Notes: generated by a model not told the origin, from the sequence alone. Numbered from the stretch's first letter, positions 51,773 to 62,890 are shown. The stretch: 64,000 nt of DNA from Verrucomicrobiota bacterium (GCA_026397915.1 JAPLTX010000059.1:240129-304128); one strand, 5' to 3'. Made by a program: numbers and translations.

Positions 51773-53620
51773 CTACTCATACTCATACCCGACCTGGAAC
51801 GTCACGCGGCCATCGTCAAGCTGGCGGATGCGCGTGATGTGGACAGGCAGGCCGCCGCCGAGTTGCGCGCGACTGGAGGGCGTCGTGTAGGGCGTGAAAG
51901 CATTGTTGGAAGCGCTGGGATACGGCACTGAGCGCAGATACACGCGCGGCCCCATCGGTCCCTCGACGCCGTGCGATTCCTCCACAAATGGCCTCTCACG
52001 AACCACGCGCCAGATGATCAGCCCCTCGCCAGGCAGGTTTTGATCAAAACCTTTGCGTCGGCGGTTCTCCAACAGGAAGTATTCGCTGCCATCCGGTCGG
52101 GCCAGCACTTTGAAGCACTCGTTCGTTGAGCCTTCCGCCGGCGCAAGAATCAGCTTCTGTTTCATCGTCGGGTCAATGACCGCCGGTTTCAGCCATCCAA
52201 GCTGCTCCTTGCACCACGCGGAGAAATGTTGCGGCCGGCCACCCGTGATCTGGTTCGACATCGCGCACCACACCCAGGCGCCTTCGGAGCCGGGATTCTC
52301 CGGCCGCGCATAGAGATCCGGCAGGCCGAGCAAGTGACCAAACTCGTGGCCGAACAAGCTGACGGAACTCATGAACGACCCGCCTTCGGGACAGATGACG
52401 TAAGGCAATTGTTTGCCGCGATAGCGCGTGTTGCCGCGGTGCGGCCAGTAGAGGCTGCCCCGGCTCGCTTGCGCGACGCGGCCACCGGCGTAGAGGAACA
52501 ACAGCCCATCAAACCCTGCCAGCGTGTTCGTGCCTTCTCGCGCCAGCAACGCGTCGAGGATCTCCGTGTAGAATGCCGTCTTGGTTGCCAACGAAGTGCC
52601 GGGCATATAGTCGTCGCGCTTCTTGCCCGCCTGCACCGCACCGAAGATCTTTCCCTCGAACTTGAACGCGCCGCCGGACATCTCGCGGTAGTAGTCGTTT
52701 ACGCTGCCGAACACCAACTGCCCCGTCGCGTTGGTGCAGTTTGCATACGTGCCGACACTGAACAACGACTCGCTCCAGTCGCGCGCCGTGATCTTGGGAT
52801 TGCGTTTCACGTCGGGAAACTCAACCGGCACCACCGCCAGCCGATAGCGGTACTGCTTCCAGAATTTCCGGTTATACCAAGCGAGATCGTCTGGACTTAC
52901 CGAGGGGTCGGGAGCCAATTCGAGCGTCTTTTCCATCTCAACGCCGCGCCGGCGCACCGTCACCGTCAGCCGATCACCCGGCGACTTGTCCGCCACCATG
53001 TCGGACAAATCCGAAGCGCGCAGAAACGGCATGCCGTTCATCCTCACGATGGTATCACCCACCTTCAAGCCAACCTTCGACGCAGGCAGTCCGTCCACAA
53101 TGCGCGTGATCACCCCGCCATCGCCCTCCTTCGCGTTGGCGACACGCACGCCGAGCAGCACGCGCTGGCCGCTCAGCTTCAACGGCCGGCTCGCCGCCGC
53201 CAGCGTCGCGACAAGCTCCAGTCGCCGGCTGCCGCGCGTGACGGTGAGTTTGATGTCGTCGCCGGGCGATTTGGATTCGAGCAGGTCGCGCAGCTCCTCG
53301 GCGTTCGACGGTGAACGGCCGTTGGCTTTGAGCAAAACGTCACCCCGTCGCAACCCGACCTTGGCCGCGGGCGAATCGGGTTCAATCTCCACAACCGCCA
53401 GCTTCCCGGCTTTTCCGGGCGCGACACTCACTCCGAGATAACCCGTTTGCCCCACGAGCGCCGTGCGGGCCTTGGTGACAATCTGTGTCGTGGCCGCCGT
53501 GGCAACGGTTCGAAACTCCGAGAGGTCGGGCGGTGGTTCGGCTGCGGCCGCCGGGTTGAGACAAAACCATGCGGCTAACAATATCGTAAGTATGAACAGG
53601 CGGTAGATTCCAGTCTTCAC
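51773..53620 (-). CDS. Secreted M6-type metalloprotease with two PDZ domains
   Basis: 615 residues. A signal peptide (about 1-26) is followed by two PDZ modules: GYLGVSVAPGKAGKLAVVEIEPDSPAAKVGLRRGDVLLKANG at about 60-130, and a second with ITRIVDGLPASKVGLKVGDTIVRMNG at about 165-235. The catalytic domain then has the zinc motif HEFGHLLGLPDLY near residue 425, an M6/immune-inhibitor-A arrangement (HExxHxxGxxD). PDZ domains ahead of an M6 domain are an unusual order. It probably degrades exported proteins. It ends in IRQLDDGRVTFQVGYEYE. Confidence 0.9.
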   Translation of the reverse strand: MKTGIYRLFILTILLAAWFCLNPAAAAEPPPDLSEFRTVATAATTQIVTKARTALVGQTGYLGVSVAPGKAGKLAVVEIEPDSPAAKVGLRRGDVLLKANGRSPSNAEELRDLLESKSPGDDIKLTVTRGSRRLELVATLAAASRPLKLSGQRVLLGVRVANAKEGDGGVITRIVDGLPASKVGLKVGDTIVRMNGMPFLRASDLSDMVADKSPGDRLTVTVRRRGVEMEKTLELAPDPSVSPDDLAWYNRKFWKQYRYRLAVVPVEFPDVKRNPKITARDWSESLFSVGTYANCTNATGQLVFGSVNDYYREMSGGAFKFEGKIFGAVQAGKKRDDYMPGTSLATKTAFYTEILDALLAREGTNTLAGFDGLLFLYAGGRVAQASRGSLYWPHRGNTRYRGKQLPYVICPEGGSFMSSVSLFGHEFGHLLGLPDLYARPENPGSEGAWVWCAMSNQITGGRPQHFSAWCKEQLGWLKPAVIDPTMKQKLILAPAEGSTNECFKVLARPDGSEYFLLENRRRKGFDQNLPGEGLIIWRVVRERPFVEESHGVEGPMGPRVYLRSVPYPSASNNAFTPYTTPSSRAQLGGGLPVHITRIRQLDDGRVTFQVGYEYE

Positions 53621-53708
53621 GCCTGAAGAATTAACCCGCCACCGTTCCGCCGTCGAGTTTCAAAAACTCGCGGACAATGCCTCACAACACTAGCTGAACT
53701 CGCGCGTT

Positions 53709-54551
53709 TCAACCCGCGAGTCCGCGGAACAACTCGTGGAGCTGTTGCGTGACCAGGCCGGGCTTGCCGGCGCCAACAGGACGGTCGTTGACCTTGACGA
53801 TGGATAGGACCTCAACGGTCGTGCCGGTCAGGAAAACTTCGTCGGCGGCGAGCAACTCATCGAGCGTGACGCGGCGCTCTTGCATCGGCACGCCGTTCTT
53901 GTGGGCAAGGGCGATCACTTCCTCGCGTGTGATGCCGCTGAGGATGCGCAAACCCAGCGGGGGCGTGGCGACGACGCCGGCGGCGACGATGAAGATGTTG
54001 GCGGAGGCGCATTCGTTGATCGTGCCGTCTTTCTCCACAAAGAGCGCCTCGAAGCAACCCGCCGCTTTGGCTTGCTGGGAAACCAGCACGTTCGGCAACA
54101 GGCAGACGGTCTTGATGTCGCAGCGCTGCCAACGGATATCGTCAGCGGTCAGGATGGCGACGCCCTGCTCGCGCATCGCAGCCGACGGCAACTCCAGTTT
54201 GCGCACAGTGATCACCAGCGTCGGTTCGGTGTCTTTGGGAAACTCCTTGGCCCTCTTCGTCGCGCCGCGCGTAATCTGGAGATAAACGAGTGAGTCGGCG
54301 AAACCGGCGCGCTTCACGGCCTCGACGATGATTCCCTCCAACCCGGCGGCGGTGAACGAGTGCTTCAACCCGATGGCGTCGAGGCTGCGGAAAAGGCGGC
54401 GCATGTGCTCCTCCACGGCGTGCAGCCGGCCGCGGTAGGTGCGCAACACCTCGTAGATACCGTCGCCGAGTTGGAAACCGCGGTCCTCGACGGACACGAC
54501 GGCGTCTTCGATGGGGAAAAACTTGCCGTTGACGTAAGCGATGGCTGGCAT
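53709..54551 (-). CDS. Class IV aminotransferase, D-amino acid aminotransferase-like
   Basis: 280 residues, cytoplasmic PLP enzyme of fold type IV. The N-terminus AYVNGKFFPIEDAVVSVEDRGFQLGDGIYEVLRTYRG is the classic D-alanine/branched-chain aminotransferase opening. The PLP lysine is in CDIKTVCLLPNVL near residue 146. INECASANIFIV and ITREEVIALAHKNGVPMQERRV match D-amino acid transaminases. It probably makes D-alanine/D-glutamate for peptidoglycan, though a branched-chain role cannot be excluded. It sits 40 bases downstream of apt, possibly co-transcribed. Confidence 0.88.
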   Translation of the reverse strand: MPAIAYVNGKFFPIEDAVVSVEDRGFQLGDGIYEVLRTYRGRLHAVEEHMRRLFRSLDAIGLKHSFTAAGLEGIIVEAVKRAGFADSLVYLQITRGATKRAKEFPKDTEPTLVITVRKLELPSAAMREQGVAILTADDIRWQRCDIKTVCLLPNVLVSQQAKAAGCFEALFVEKDGTINECASANIFIVAAGVVATPPLGLRILSGITREEVIALAHKNGVPMQERRVTLDELLAADEVFLTGTTVEVLSIVKVNDRPVGAGKPGLVTQQLHELFRGLAG

Positions 54552-54591
54552 GGGAGGAAGCGAAACGTAAAACGTAATGTCGTGCAGTGCG

Positions 54592-55122
54592 TCAGTAGCT
54601 CAGCGCGGCAAACATCGGATACTTGGCGAGCTTCGCGGCGCCGGAAAGGAATTTCAGCTCGATGAGGAAATCGCACTCCGCGACCTTGCCGCCGAGTTGT
54701 TCAACGAGTTTCGCGGCGGCGGCAGCAGTGCCTCCGGTTGCAAGCAAGTCGTCCACGATGACGACCCGCTCACCCGGTTTGACGGCGTCAATGTGCATCG
54801 AAAGCGTCTCCCGACCGTATTCCAACTCATAGCTCGTCTCGATGGTCTTGTAGGGCAGCTTGCCTTTCTTGCGCACGGGCACGAAGGCAACGCCAAGCTG
54901 ATAGGCGACCGCGGCGGCGAAGATGAAACCGCGCGCGTCAATACCAATAATCGCATCGGGTTTGTGGCCGCTGTGACGGTCCACGAAAACGTCCACGGCG
55001 GCACGGAACAGTCTCGGCTGCTGCAACACCGGCGTGATGTCTTTGAAAATGACGGGCGGCTTCGGGAAGTTCGGCACGTCGCGGATGGCGGCCTTGATTT
55101 CAGCAATGGTAGCGGCAGACAT
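54592..55122 (-). CDS. apt: Adenine phosphoribosyltransferase
   Basis: 176 residues, normal length. DVPNFPKPPVIFKDITPVLQ is the standard N-terminal flexible segment, IIGIDARGFIFAAAVAYQLGVAFVPVRKKGKLP the substrate-binding part, and VVIVDDLLATGGTAAAA the PRPP-binding loop near residue 122. It salvages adenine to AMP in the cytoplasm. It starts 5 bases after the sigma factor stop, so the two genes are transcribed together. Confidence 0.97.
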   Translation of the reverse strand: MSAATIAEIKAAIRDVPNFPKPPVIFKDITPVLQQPRLFRAAVDVFVDRHSGHKPDAIIGIDARGFIFAAAVAYQLGVAFVPVRKKGKLPYKTIETSYELEYGRETLSMHIDAVKPGERVVIVDDLLATGGTAAAAAKLVEQLGGKVAECDFLIELKFLSGAAKLAKYPMFAALSY

Positions 55123-55127
55123 GATGG

Positions 55128-55973
55128 CTATTTGGTCCGTTTGGGTTTTTCCTGTTTCTCCATCATCTTGCGGAGTTTCCGCAAGGCGATGTTCTGGATC
55201 TGGCGGATGCGCTCGCGGGTGACGCCCAGCGCCGCGCCGATTTCTTCCAGCGTTTGTTCCTTGCCGCCGTCGAGGGCGAAGCGGTGCCGGAGGATCAACT
55301 GCTCCCGCTCGTCGAGCTTGTGCAGCAAGGCGGTGACATCCTGTTTGGTGGACTTGTCCTTAAGCGTCTCAAACGGGTCGAGCGCGCTTTCGTCGCCGAT
55401 GATCTCGCCGAACTCGGTGGTTTCGTCCTCGCCGATCGGCGCTTCGAGCGACGCGGGCCGGATGCTGACCGTGCGTAGTTCGGAAACTTTCGCCGACGAG
55501 ATGCCCAGTTCTTTCCCCAACTCCACGTCGGTTGGATCGCGGCCGAGTTTCTCGCTGAGCTTGATGGCGGCGCGGCGCATCTTGCCGATCTTGTCCACCA
55601 AGTGCACCGGCAGGCGGATTGTCTTGGATTGGTTCGCCAGCGCCCGCTTCATGGACTGCTTGATCCACCATGAAGCGTAGGTGGAAAGCTTGCCGCCTTT
55701 GCGCGGATCAAACCGCTCGACGGCCTTCATCAAGCCGATGTTGCCTTCGCTGATCAGGTCGAGCAACGGCAGACCGAGGCCGGAATAGTCGTGCGCGATT
55801 TTGACGACAAGACGCAGGTTGGACCGGATCATCCTGTCGCGGGCGGCCCTGTCACCTTTCTTGATCAGCTTGGAAAGGTCCACCTCGTCTTTGCGAGTGA
55901 GCAAAGGGGTTTGCCCGATCTCCCGCAGGTAGATCTTGATGCCGCCTTCGCTCTCCGTTCGGTCGAATCGCAT
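55128..55973 (-). CDS. Sigma-70-family RNA polymerase sigma factor (group 2 type)
   Basis: 281 residues. It begins at region 1.2 (GGIKIYLREIGQTPLLTRKDEVDLSK), then region 2 (NLRLVVKIAHDYSGLGLPLLDLISEGNIGLMKAVERFDPRKGGKLSTYASWWIKQSMKRAL), region 3 (IRLPVHLVDKIGKMRRAA) and region 4.2 helix-turn-helix (TLEEIGAALGVTRERIRQIQNIALRKLRKMM). The acidic region 1.1 of primary sigma factors is absent and the protein is short, so it is probably an alternative factor of the RpoS-like group that reads RpoD-like promoters. It is upstream of and overlaps functionally with apt as a small operon. No anti-sigma gene is adjacent. Confidence 0.93.
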   Translation of the reverse strand: MRFDRTESEGGIKIYLREIGQTPLLTRKDEVDLSKLIKKGDRAARDRMIRSNLRLVVKIAHDYSGLGLPLLDLISEGNIGLMKAVERFDPRKGGKLSTYASWWIKQSMKRALANQSKTIRLPVHLVDKIGKMRRAAIKLSEKLGRDPTDVELGKELGISSAKVSELRTVSIRPASLEAPIGEDETTEFGEIIGDESALDPFETLKDKSTKQDVTALLHKLDEREQLILRHRFALDGGKEQTLEEIGAALGVTRERIRQIQNIALRKLRKMMEKQEKPKRTK

Positions 55974-56049
55974 GGTTGCACCGCCTCCTCACGGGGCGCC
56001 GGGGAATTGCCCCAGCGCCCACATGCTGAATTAGACTGCAATGAACTGC

Positions 56050-58797
56050 TTACTGTTCAAGCGCCGCTTGCGCCGCCGCCAGGTTGGCGATCGGCACGCG
56101 GAACGGCGAGCAGCTTACATACGTCAGGCCGATCCGGTGGCAGAACTTCACGCTCTCCGGGTCGCCGCCGTGTTCGCCGCAAATGCCGAGCTTGATGTCG
56201 GGGCGCGTCTTGTGCGCCTTCTCGATCGCGATCTGCATGAGCTGGCCGACGCCCGTCTGGTCAATGGACGCAAACGGGTTGGACTTGATGATCTCGTTCT
56301 CGGCGTAGGCCGGCAGGAACGAGCCGCTGTCGTCGCGGCTCATGCCCAGCGTGGTCTGCGTCAGGTCGTTGGTGCCGAAGCTGAAGAACTGCGCGTCCTT
56401 CGCGATCAAGTCGGCGGCAAGAGCGCCGCGTGGAATCTCGATCATCGTGCCAACCATGTATTCCACCTTGGTCTTCTGTTCCTGCATGACCTGCTTGGCC
56501 ACGCGATGAACGATTTCCAACTGGAGTTGCAGCTCCTTCGGGAAACCGATGAGCACGATCATGATCTCCGGTTTGACCTTGATGCCTTCCTTCTTCACCA
56601 GGATGGCGGCCTCGATGATGGCGCGCGTCTGCATTTCGGTGATCTCGGGATAGACGATGCCGAGACGGCAGCCGCGGAAGCCGAGCATCGGGTTGGCCTC
56701 GTGCAACTGCGCGACACGGGCGGCGACCTTCTCCGGCGCGACGCCAAGCTTATGGGCCGTCGAGCGCTGCGTCTCGTTGTCGTGCGGCAGGAACTCGTGC
56801 AAGGGCGGATCGAGCGTGCGAATGGTTACCGGCAGACCTTTCATCTCGCGGAAGATTCCGGCAAAGTCCTCGCGCTGGAACGGCAGCAGCTTGGCCAGCG
56901 CGGCTTTGCGGGCTTCCACGGTCTCGGCGAGAATCATCTCGCGCATCGGGTAGATGCGGTCGCCGCTGAAGAACATGTGCTCGGTGCGGCAGAGACCGAT
57001 GCCCTGGGCGCCGAACGCGATGGCGTTGGCGGCCTGGTCGGGCTGGTCCGCGTTGGTGCGGATGCCGAGCCGGCGCAGCTTGTTGCACCAGCTCATGAGC
57101 TTGGCGAACTGCTGATAGGTGCGGCTCTGCTTCGGGTCGAGCGACTTGTTCACCAACACTTGCACGACCTCGCTGGGCGCGGTCTTGACTTCGCCCTCGA
57201 ACACTTCGCCGGCGGTGCCGTCAATGGAGATATAGTCGCCTTCCTTCAGCGTGCGGCCCTTCACCTGCATGACGCGAGCCGTGTAATCAATCACGATGTC
57301 CGCCGCGCCGCAGACGCAAACCTTGCCCATCTGGCGGGCAACGAGCGCCGCGTGGCTGCTGACGCCACCGCGCGCGGTGAGGATGCCCTCGGCGGCGATC
57401 ATGCCGCGCAAGTCCTCGGGCGTGGTTTCGGTGCGGACGAGCAGCACGCGGCTGCCCTTGTGCGCTTCGGACACGGCGTCCTCGGCGTTGAATACGATTC
57501 TGCCGGAAGCCGCGCCAGGACCGGCGGGCAGGCCTTTGCAGAGCAGGCGGCCGGCCTTCTCGGCTGCGGCGCGATCCGTGCGATTGAAGATCGGCGCCAA
57601 CACGTGGGACAGCGAATCCGCCGGGATGCGCTTCACCGCGCTCTTCCAGTCAATGAGCTTCTCCTCAACCATCTCCACGGCGATGCGCACGGCGGCGAAG
57701 CCGGTGCGTTTGCCATTGCGGGTCTGGAGCATATAGAGCTTCTTGTCCTCGATGGTGAACTCGAAATCCTGCATGTCCTTGAAATGCTTCTCGAGTTTCT
57801 GGCGGACCACTTCGAGTTCCGCGTGCGCGGCGGGCATTTCCTCCGCGAGCTTGGCGATCGGGTTCGGCGTGCGGATGCCCGCGACGACGTCCTCGCCCTG
57901 CGCGTTGATCAGATACTCGCCGTAGAACACCTTCTCGCCGGAGGCCGGGTCGCGCGTGAACGCAACGCCCGTGGCGCTGGTGTCGCCGAGATTGCCGAAC
58001 ACCATCGTCTGGACGTTGACGGCCGTCCCCCACTCGTGCGGGATGTTGTATTTGCGACGATAGACGATCGCGCGGTCGTTGTTCCAGGAACCGAACACGG
58101 CGCCAACCGATCCCCACATCTGTTCGAGCGGGTTCTGCGGAAATTCCTGACCGGTCCGCTTCTTGATAAGGTCCTTGAAACGCTTGACGAGTTCCTGGAG
58201 GTTTGCGGCGCTGAGCTTGGTGTCTTCCGTGACGCCGACCTCTTCCTTGAGGTGATCCATCACCTCGTCGAACGGCTCGTGGTCGTCCTTGCCCTGCTTC
58301 TGCACGCCCATGACGACGTCGCCATACATCTGGACGAACCGACGGTAGCAATCCCACGCCCAACGCGGGTTGCCGCTCTTCTTGGCGACGACCAACACGG
58401 TTTCGTCGTTGAGGCCAAGGTTAAGGATCGTGTCCATCATGCCCGGCATCGAGTCGCGCGCGCCGGAGCGGACGCTGACCAGCAGCGGGTTCTCCTTGTC
58501 GCCGAACTTCTTGCCGAGGAGCGTTTCGAGTTTGACGATGGCAGCGTTGACCTGATCCTTGAGAACCTTCGGGTAAACCCGCTTGTTGTCGTAGTAGTAG
58601 GTGCAGACCTCGGTGGTGATGGTGAATCCCGGAGGCACCGGCAGGCCGATGCGCATCATTTCCGCGAGATTGGCGCCTTTGCCGCCGAGCAGCGCGCGCA
58701 TCTTGCCGTCGCCGTCGGCCTTGCCGTCGCCGAAGAAGTAAACGTATTTGGGGGCCTTGCCACCTTTGGCGGCCTTTGAAACTCTCGTTTTAGCCAT
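56050..58797 (-). CDS. ppdK: Pyruvate, phosphate dikinase
   Basis: 915 residues, full length. The start MAKTRVSKAAKGGKAPKYVYFFGDG precedes the nucleotide-binding domain (ALLGGKGANLAEMMRIGLPVPPGFTI; RDSMPGMMDTILNLGLN). The phospho-histidine is in the swivelling domain, ARGGVSSHAALVARQMGK near residue 480. The PEP/pyruvate barrel has GFRGCRLGI and ends with the catalytic Cys in VSCSPFRVPIANLA near residue 896. It interconverts pyruvate + ATP + Pi and PEP + AMP + PPi, for glycolysis or gluconeogenesis. The 5' leader contains an inverted repeat (58833-58852). The sigma gene start lies 76 bases beyond its stop. Confidence 0.97.
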   Translation of the reverse strand: MAKTRVSKAAKGGKAPKYVYFFGDGKADGDGKMRALLGGKGANLAEMMRIGLPVPPGFTITTEVCTYYYDNKRVYPKVLKDQVNAAIVKLETLLGKKFGDKENPLLVSVRSGARDSMPGMMDTILNLGLNDETVLVVAKKSGNPRWAWDCYRRFVQMYGDVVMGVQKQGKDDHEPFDEVMDHLKEEVGVTEDTKLSAANLQELVKRFKDLIKKRTGQEFPQNPLEQMWGSVGAVFGSWNNDRAIVYRRKYNIPHEWGTAVNVQTMVFGNLGDTSATGVAFTRDPASGEKVFYGEYLINAQGEDVVAGIRTPNPIAKLAEEMPAAHAELEVVRQKLEKHFKDMQDFEFTIEDKKLYMLQTRNGKRTGFAAVRIAVEMVEEKLIDWKSAVKRIPADSLSHVLAPIFNRTDRAAAEKAGRLLCKGLPAGPGAASGRIVFNAEDAVSEAHKGSRVLLVRTETTPEDLRGMIAAEGILTARGGVSSHAALVARQMGKVCVCGAADIVIDYTARVMQVKGRTLKEGDYISIDGTAGEVFEGEVKTAPSEVVQVLVNKSLDPKQSRTYQQFAKLMSWCNKLRRLGIRTNADQPDQAANAIAFGAQGIGLCRTEHMFFSGDRIYPMREMILAETVEARKAALAKLLPFQREDFAGIFREMKGLPVTIRTLDPPLHEFLPHDNETQRSTAHKLGVAPEKVAARVAQLHEANPMLGFRGCRLGIVYPEITEMQTRAIIEAAILVKKEGIKVKPEIMIVLIGFPKELQLQLEIVHRVAKQVMQEQKTKVEYMVGTMIEIPRGALAADLIAKDAQFFSFGTNDLTQTTLGMSRDDSGSFLPAYAENEIIKSNPFASIDQTGVGQLMQIAIEKAHKTRPDIKLGICGEHGGDPESVKFCHRIGLTYVSCSPFRVPIANLAAAQAALEQ

Positions 58798-59021
58798 GAT
58801 AATTAGTCCTGATTCTTGGGTTTTTAACCTTAGACGGCGAATCTCCGCCGTCAAAGAAATGGCGAGTCTAGTGAAATGCCGCCGCCTGTCAAGGCCGCAA
58901 CAGGACAAAAACCACCCACATTTTGCGCGCCTCGATCCATTCGGTGTTTGACAAGAGCGGCTCATGATCGCGCTGGAAATGCGGACGGGGACCGGCCATA
59001 AATGGCCGCGCATTGCAATTT
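58798..59021. other. Divergent intergenic region with a leader hairpin before ppdK
   Basis: 224 bases between ppdK and the TMTC-like gene. GACGGCG (58833-58839) and CGCCGTC (58846-58852) are 7-base inverted arms about 40 bases upstream of the ppdK ATG, likely within its leader. GGCCAT-AA-ATGGCC at 58994-59007 is a small palindrome before the rightward gene. A lone TTGACA at 58948-58953 has no matching -10. No gene was seen. Confidence 0.35.
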
Positions 59022-60668
59022 GTGAAGAGTCCCGACATAACCGAAACCGTGTCCGCAAACAGCCGCGGCGGCGCTTGGTGGATGGCGCTGTGCTTGGCGG
59101 CAGTGACGCTTGCGATTTTCTGGCGGGCAACGCAGTGCGACTTCGTCAATTACGATGATCCCGATTACGTCACGAAGAACAGCGACGTGCAAAAAGGTCT
59201 GACAGCAGAAAGCGTCCGATGGGCGTTCACCGCCAACTACGAGAACCTCTGGATGCCATTGACATGGCTTTCGCACATGGCGGACTGGCAGATTTACCAA
59301 AACAACGCATGGGGACATCACCTGACCAACCTCTTGCTTCATGCCTCCAACACAGTGCTTCTGTTTCTTCTGCTGCGTTTCATGACAGGCAGCCTATGGC
59401 GAAGCGCGTTCGTCGCCGCGCTGTTCGCACTGCATCCGCTCCACGTTGAATCGGCGGCGTGGGTGTCGGAACGAAAGGGCGTGCTGAGCACGTTCTTCTG
59501 GCTGCTGACGCTCTGGGCTTACGCGCGGTATGCGCGATTCAAAGTCGAAGGTTTGAAGACTCGAGCGGGAAGCAGTTACACGCTGGCACTGTTGTTTTTC
59601 GCCTGCGGCCTGATGACCAAGCCAATTGCGGTGACGCTGCCTTTTGTGCTGTTGTTGCTGGACTACTGGCCACTGGAACGGTGGAAGCAGGCGGTGGAGG
59701 AGCAGAAGACCTGGACTTTAGAACGCTGGCGGTGGCTGATTCTGGAGAAGATACCGTTTCTCTTTCTGGCCGGTATTTGCAGCGTGGTGACGTTCTGTGG
59801 GGCGCCAGCGGGCGATTTCTCGGCGGGCCAGCGCATCAGCAACGCGCTGATCTCCTACCCGCGTTATCTGGGCAAGACAATCTGGCCTTTTGATCTTGCC
59901 ATTCCGTATCCACATCCAAGCAACTGGCCGGCTTGGGAAACGATACTGGCCGCCGCGTTTTTGACTGTGGTAACCGGCTTCGTCATCCAGCAGGCGCGAC
60001 GGCGGCCTTATCTGGCGATGGGCTGGTTCTGGTTTCTCGGCACGCTGGTGCCTGTTCTCGGTCTGGTGCGAATGGGGTTTTACTCGATCGCTGATCGCTA
60101 CACCTACGTCTCTCTGATCGGGATTTTTGTGATGATGGCTTGGGCAGCGGGCGAAGTCTCGTCGCGATGGAACAAGTGGAAACACCCGGCCACCGCGTTC
60201 GCGATGCTGTCGCTATGCTTGTGCACATGGCGCGCAAATGACCAACTCCGATGCTGGCAGAACAGTGACACGTTATTCTCTCACGCGCTCCAAGCGACGA
60301 AGAACAACTTTCTCGCCCACAACAATCTCGGCTCTCACCTCTACAGTCATGGCTGTTATGACGCAGCGATGAAACACTACATCGAGGCGGTGAAGATCTA
60401 TCCACAATACAACATCACTTGGGAGAACGTTTTTTGCGCACTGGCTGACAAGAAACTCGATCAGAAGGCCATCGCTCATTACGCGCAAGCACTCAAAGCG
60501 AAGCCCAATATAGCCGACGCGCCTCGAAGCAACTGGAACACGATGGGGCTTATGACATTGGGAGTAGCGATCGGAGTCCTGTTGCTGAAGACAATAAGGC
60601 AAACAACAAGAGTAATCCGCTTGCCTGATCTTGACCGCTCGAAGGACGGCAACCAACGGAAAGAGTAA
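59022..60668 (+). CDS. Polytopic membrane protein with C-terminal TPR (TMTC/GT-C-like)
   Basis: About 548 residues from a GTG at 59022; a TTG at 59013 is the other option, and no Shine-Dalgarno sequence decides. It has ten or more hydrophobic helices. The first luminal loop holds FVNYDDPDYVTKNSDVQKGL, typical of the TMTC/PMT-like GT-C fold with paired Asp residues, and AALFALHPLHVESAAWVSERKGVLSTFFWLL is strongly conserved in this family. A short TPR segment (FLAHNNLGSHLYSHGCYDAAMKHYIEAVKIYP; AIAHYAQALKAKP) follows at about 420-500. It may transfer a sugar from a lipid carrier to exported proteins (inference from the fold). It stands alone. Confidence 0.82.
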   Translation: MKSPDITETVSANSRGGAWWMALCLAAVTLAIFWRATQCDFVNYDDPDYVTKNSDVQKGLTAESVRWAFTANYENLWMPLTWLSHMADWQIYQNNAWGHHLTNLLLHASNTVLLFLLLRFMTGSLWRSAFVAALFALHPLHVESAAWVSERKGVLSTFFWLLTLWAYARYARFKVEGLKTRAGSSYTLALLFFACGLMTKPIAVTLPFVLLLLDYWPLERWKQAVEEQKTWTLERWRWLILEKIPFLFLAGICSVVTFCGAPAGDFSAGQRISNALISYPRYLGKTIWPFDLAIPYPHPSNWPAWETILAAAFLTVVTGFVIQQARRRPYLAMGWFWFLGTLVPVLGLVRMGFYSIADRYTYVSLIGIFVMMAWAAGEVSSRWNKWKHPATAFAMLSLCLCTWRANDQLRCWQNSDTLFSHALQATKNNFLAHNNLGSHLYSHGCYDAAMKHYIEAVKIYPQYNITWENVFCALADKKLDQKAIAHYAQALKAKPNIADAPRSNWNTMGLMTLGVAIGVLLLKTIRQTTRVIRLPDLDRSKDGNQRKE

Positions 60669-60690
60669 TGCCTGGTTCCGCCGTGCCGGC

Positions 60691-62097
<1,407 letters not shown>

Positions 62098-62109
62098 AAT
62101 TGTTTCCTC

Positions 62110-62742
62110 TCAATTTGAAATGTTGCCGCCCGCTGGTGCCAAGGATTCCAATCGTTTCCAAATCCTAGTCATTTGCTGTTCCAGCACCGCCTGCGAGCAT
62201 TCGTTCCATGCCACAAAATCCGCGCGCTCCACTTTCACCGGCATCGGCAACTGGGCGCGAATCCGCGCGTCGGCCTGCGCTTCGTTGAGGCCGCGCTCGT
62301 GCAACCGCCGCCGCTGCGTAGTCTCGGCGCATCCGACTGCGATCACCGCGTCGAACCAATCTTGCACGGCCACTTCGTAAAGCAACGGAATCACCACCAC
62401 CACCACGCCGCGCCAGCCGGCACGCTTCAACTCGATCAGTTCGCCCTGCCACGCCGCGCGAACCTCCGGATGAACGATGTCGTTCAACCGCTGCCGCTGC
62501 CGCGAGTCGGCAAACACGATATTGCCGAGCCGCTCGCGGTCTATCGCGCCGTCGGCCTTCAAAATCTCCCGGCCAAAAACGCGCACTGTCGCCTCGAACG
62601 CAGGCTCGCCCGGATCGAGCGCGCGGCGCGCCAACTCATCCGTGTCTATGACATGCGCGCCCAGCGCCGCCAGCGTTGCCGCTGCCGTTGTCTTGCCGGA
62701 GGCGATGCCGCCTGTCAAACCCACTTGAATCAACTTGTCCAT
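62110..62742 (-). CDS. coaE: Dephospho-CoA kinase
   Basis: 210 residues from ATG 62742 (MDKLIQVGLTGGIASGKTT); an upstream in-frame ATG would add seven. The P-loop is GLTGGIASGKTT, followed by DTDELARRAL, the CoA-binding HPEVRAAW motif and VVVVIPLLYEVAVQDWFDAVIAVGC with the lid region QRRRLHERGLNEAQADARIRAQLP. It phosphorylates dephospho-CoA at the ribose 3' position, the last step of CoA synthesis. It precedes rho by 12 bases. A 148-base gap without features separates it from the exonuclease gene. Confidence 0.96.
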   Translation of the reverse strand: MDKLIQVGLTGGIASGKTTAAATLAALGAHVIDTDELARRALDPGEPAFEATVRVFGREILKADGAIDRERLGNIVFADSRQRQRLNDIVHPEVRAAWQGELIELKRAGWRGVVVVVIPLLYEVAVQDWFDAVIAVGCAETTQRRRLHERGLNEAQADARIRAQLPMPVKVERADFVAWNECSQAVLEQQMTRIWKRLESLAPAGGNISN

Positions 62743-62890
62743 CGGCCACCTAGCGAGTGGCATCGCTCGATGGCACTCAAAAAGGGGATTAGTTTCACTG
62801 CCGAACGCGCTGGCGTTGCAACTTCGGAAGGCAAGCCATTCCTGAAGGGTGCTGAACTTTAGCGCACCGTCCGACGATGTCAAGCCGCCG

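Noticed and set aside
53654..53670. Hairpin CGAGTTT-CAA-AAACTCG as terminator after the aminotransferase gene
   Set aside because: The stem is short and AT-rich and no T-run follows in the direction of transcription, so support is weak.
56041..58779. A 912-codon open frame on the plus strand opposite ppdK
   Set aside because: It mirrors ppdK codons (high GC third positions), has His/Arg/Asp-rich low-information protein and no recognisable domain. It is an antisense shadow, like the long plus-strand frames opposite the fucosidases (1980-3458, 11487-12983) and the six-hairpin glycosidase (5498-6625).
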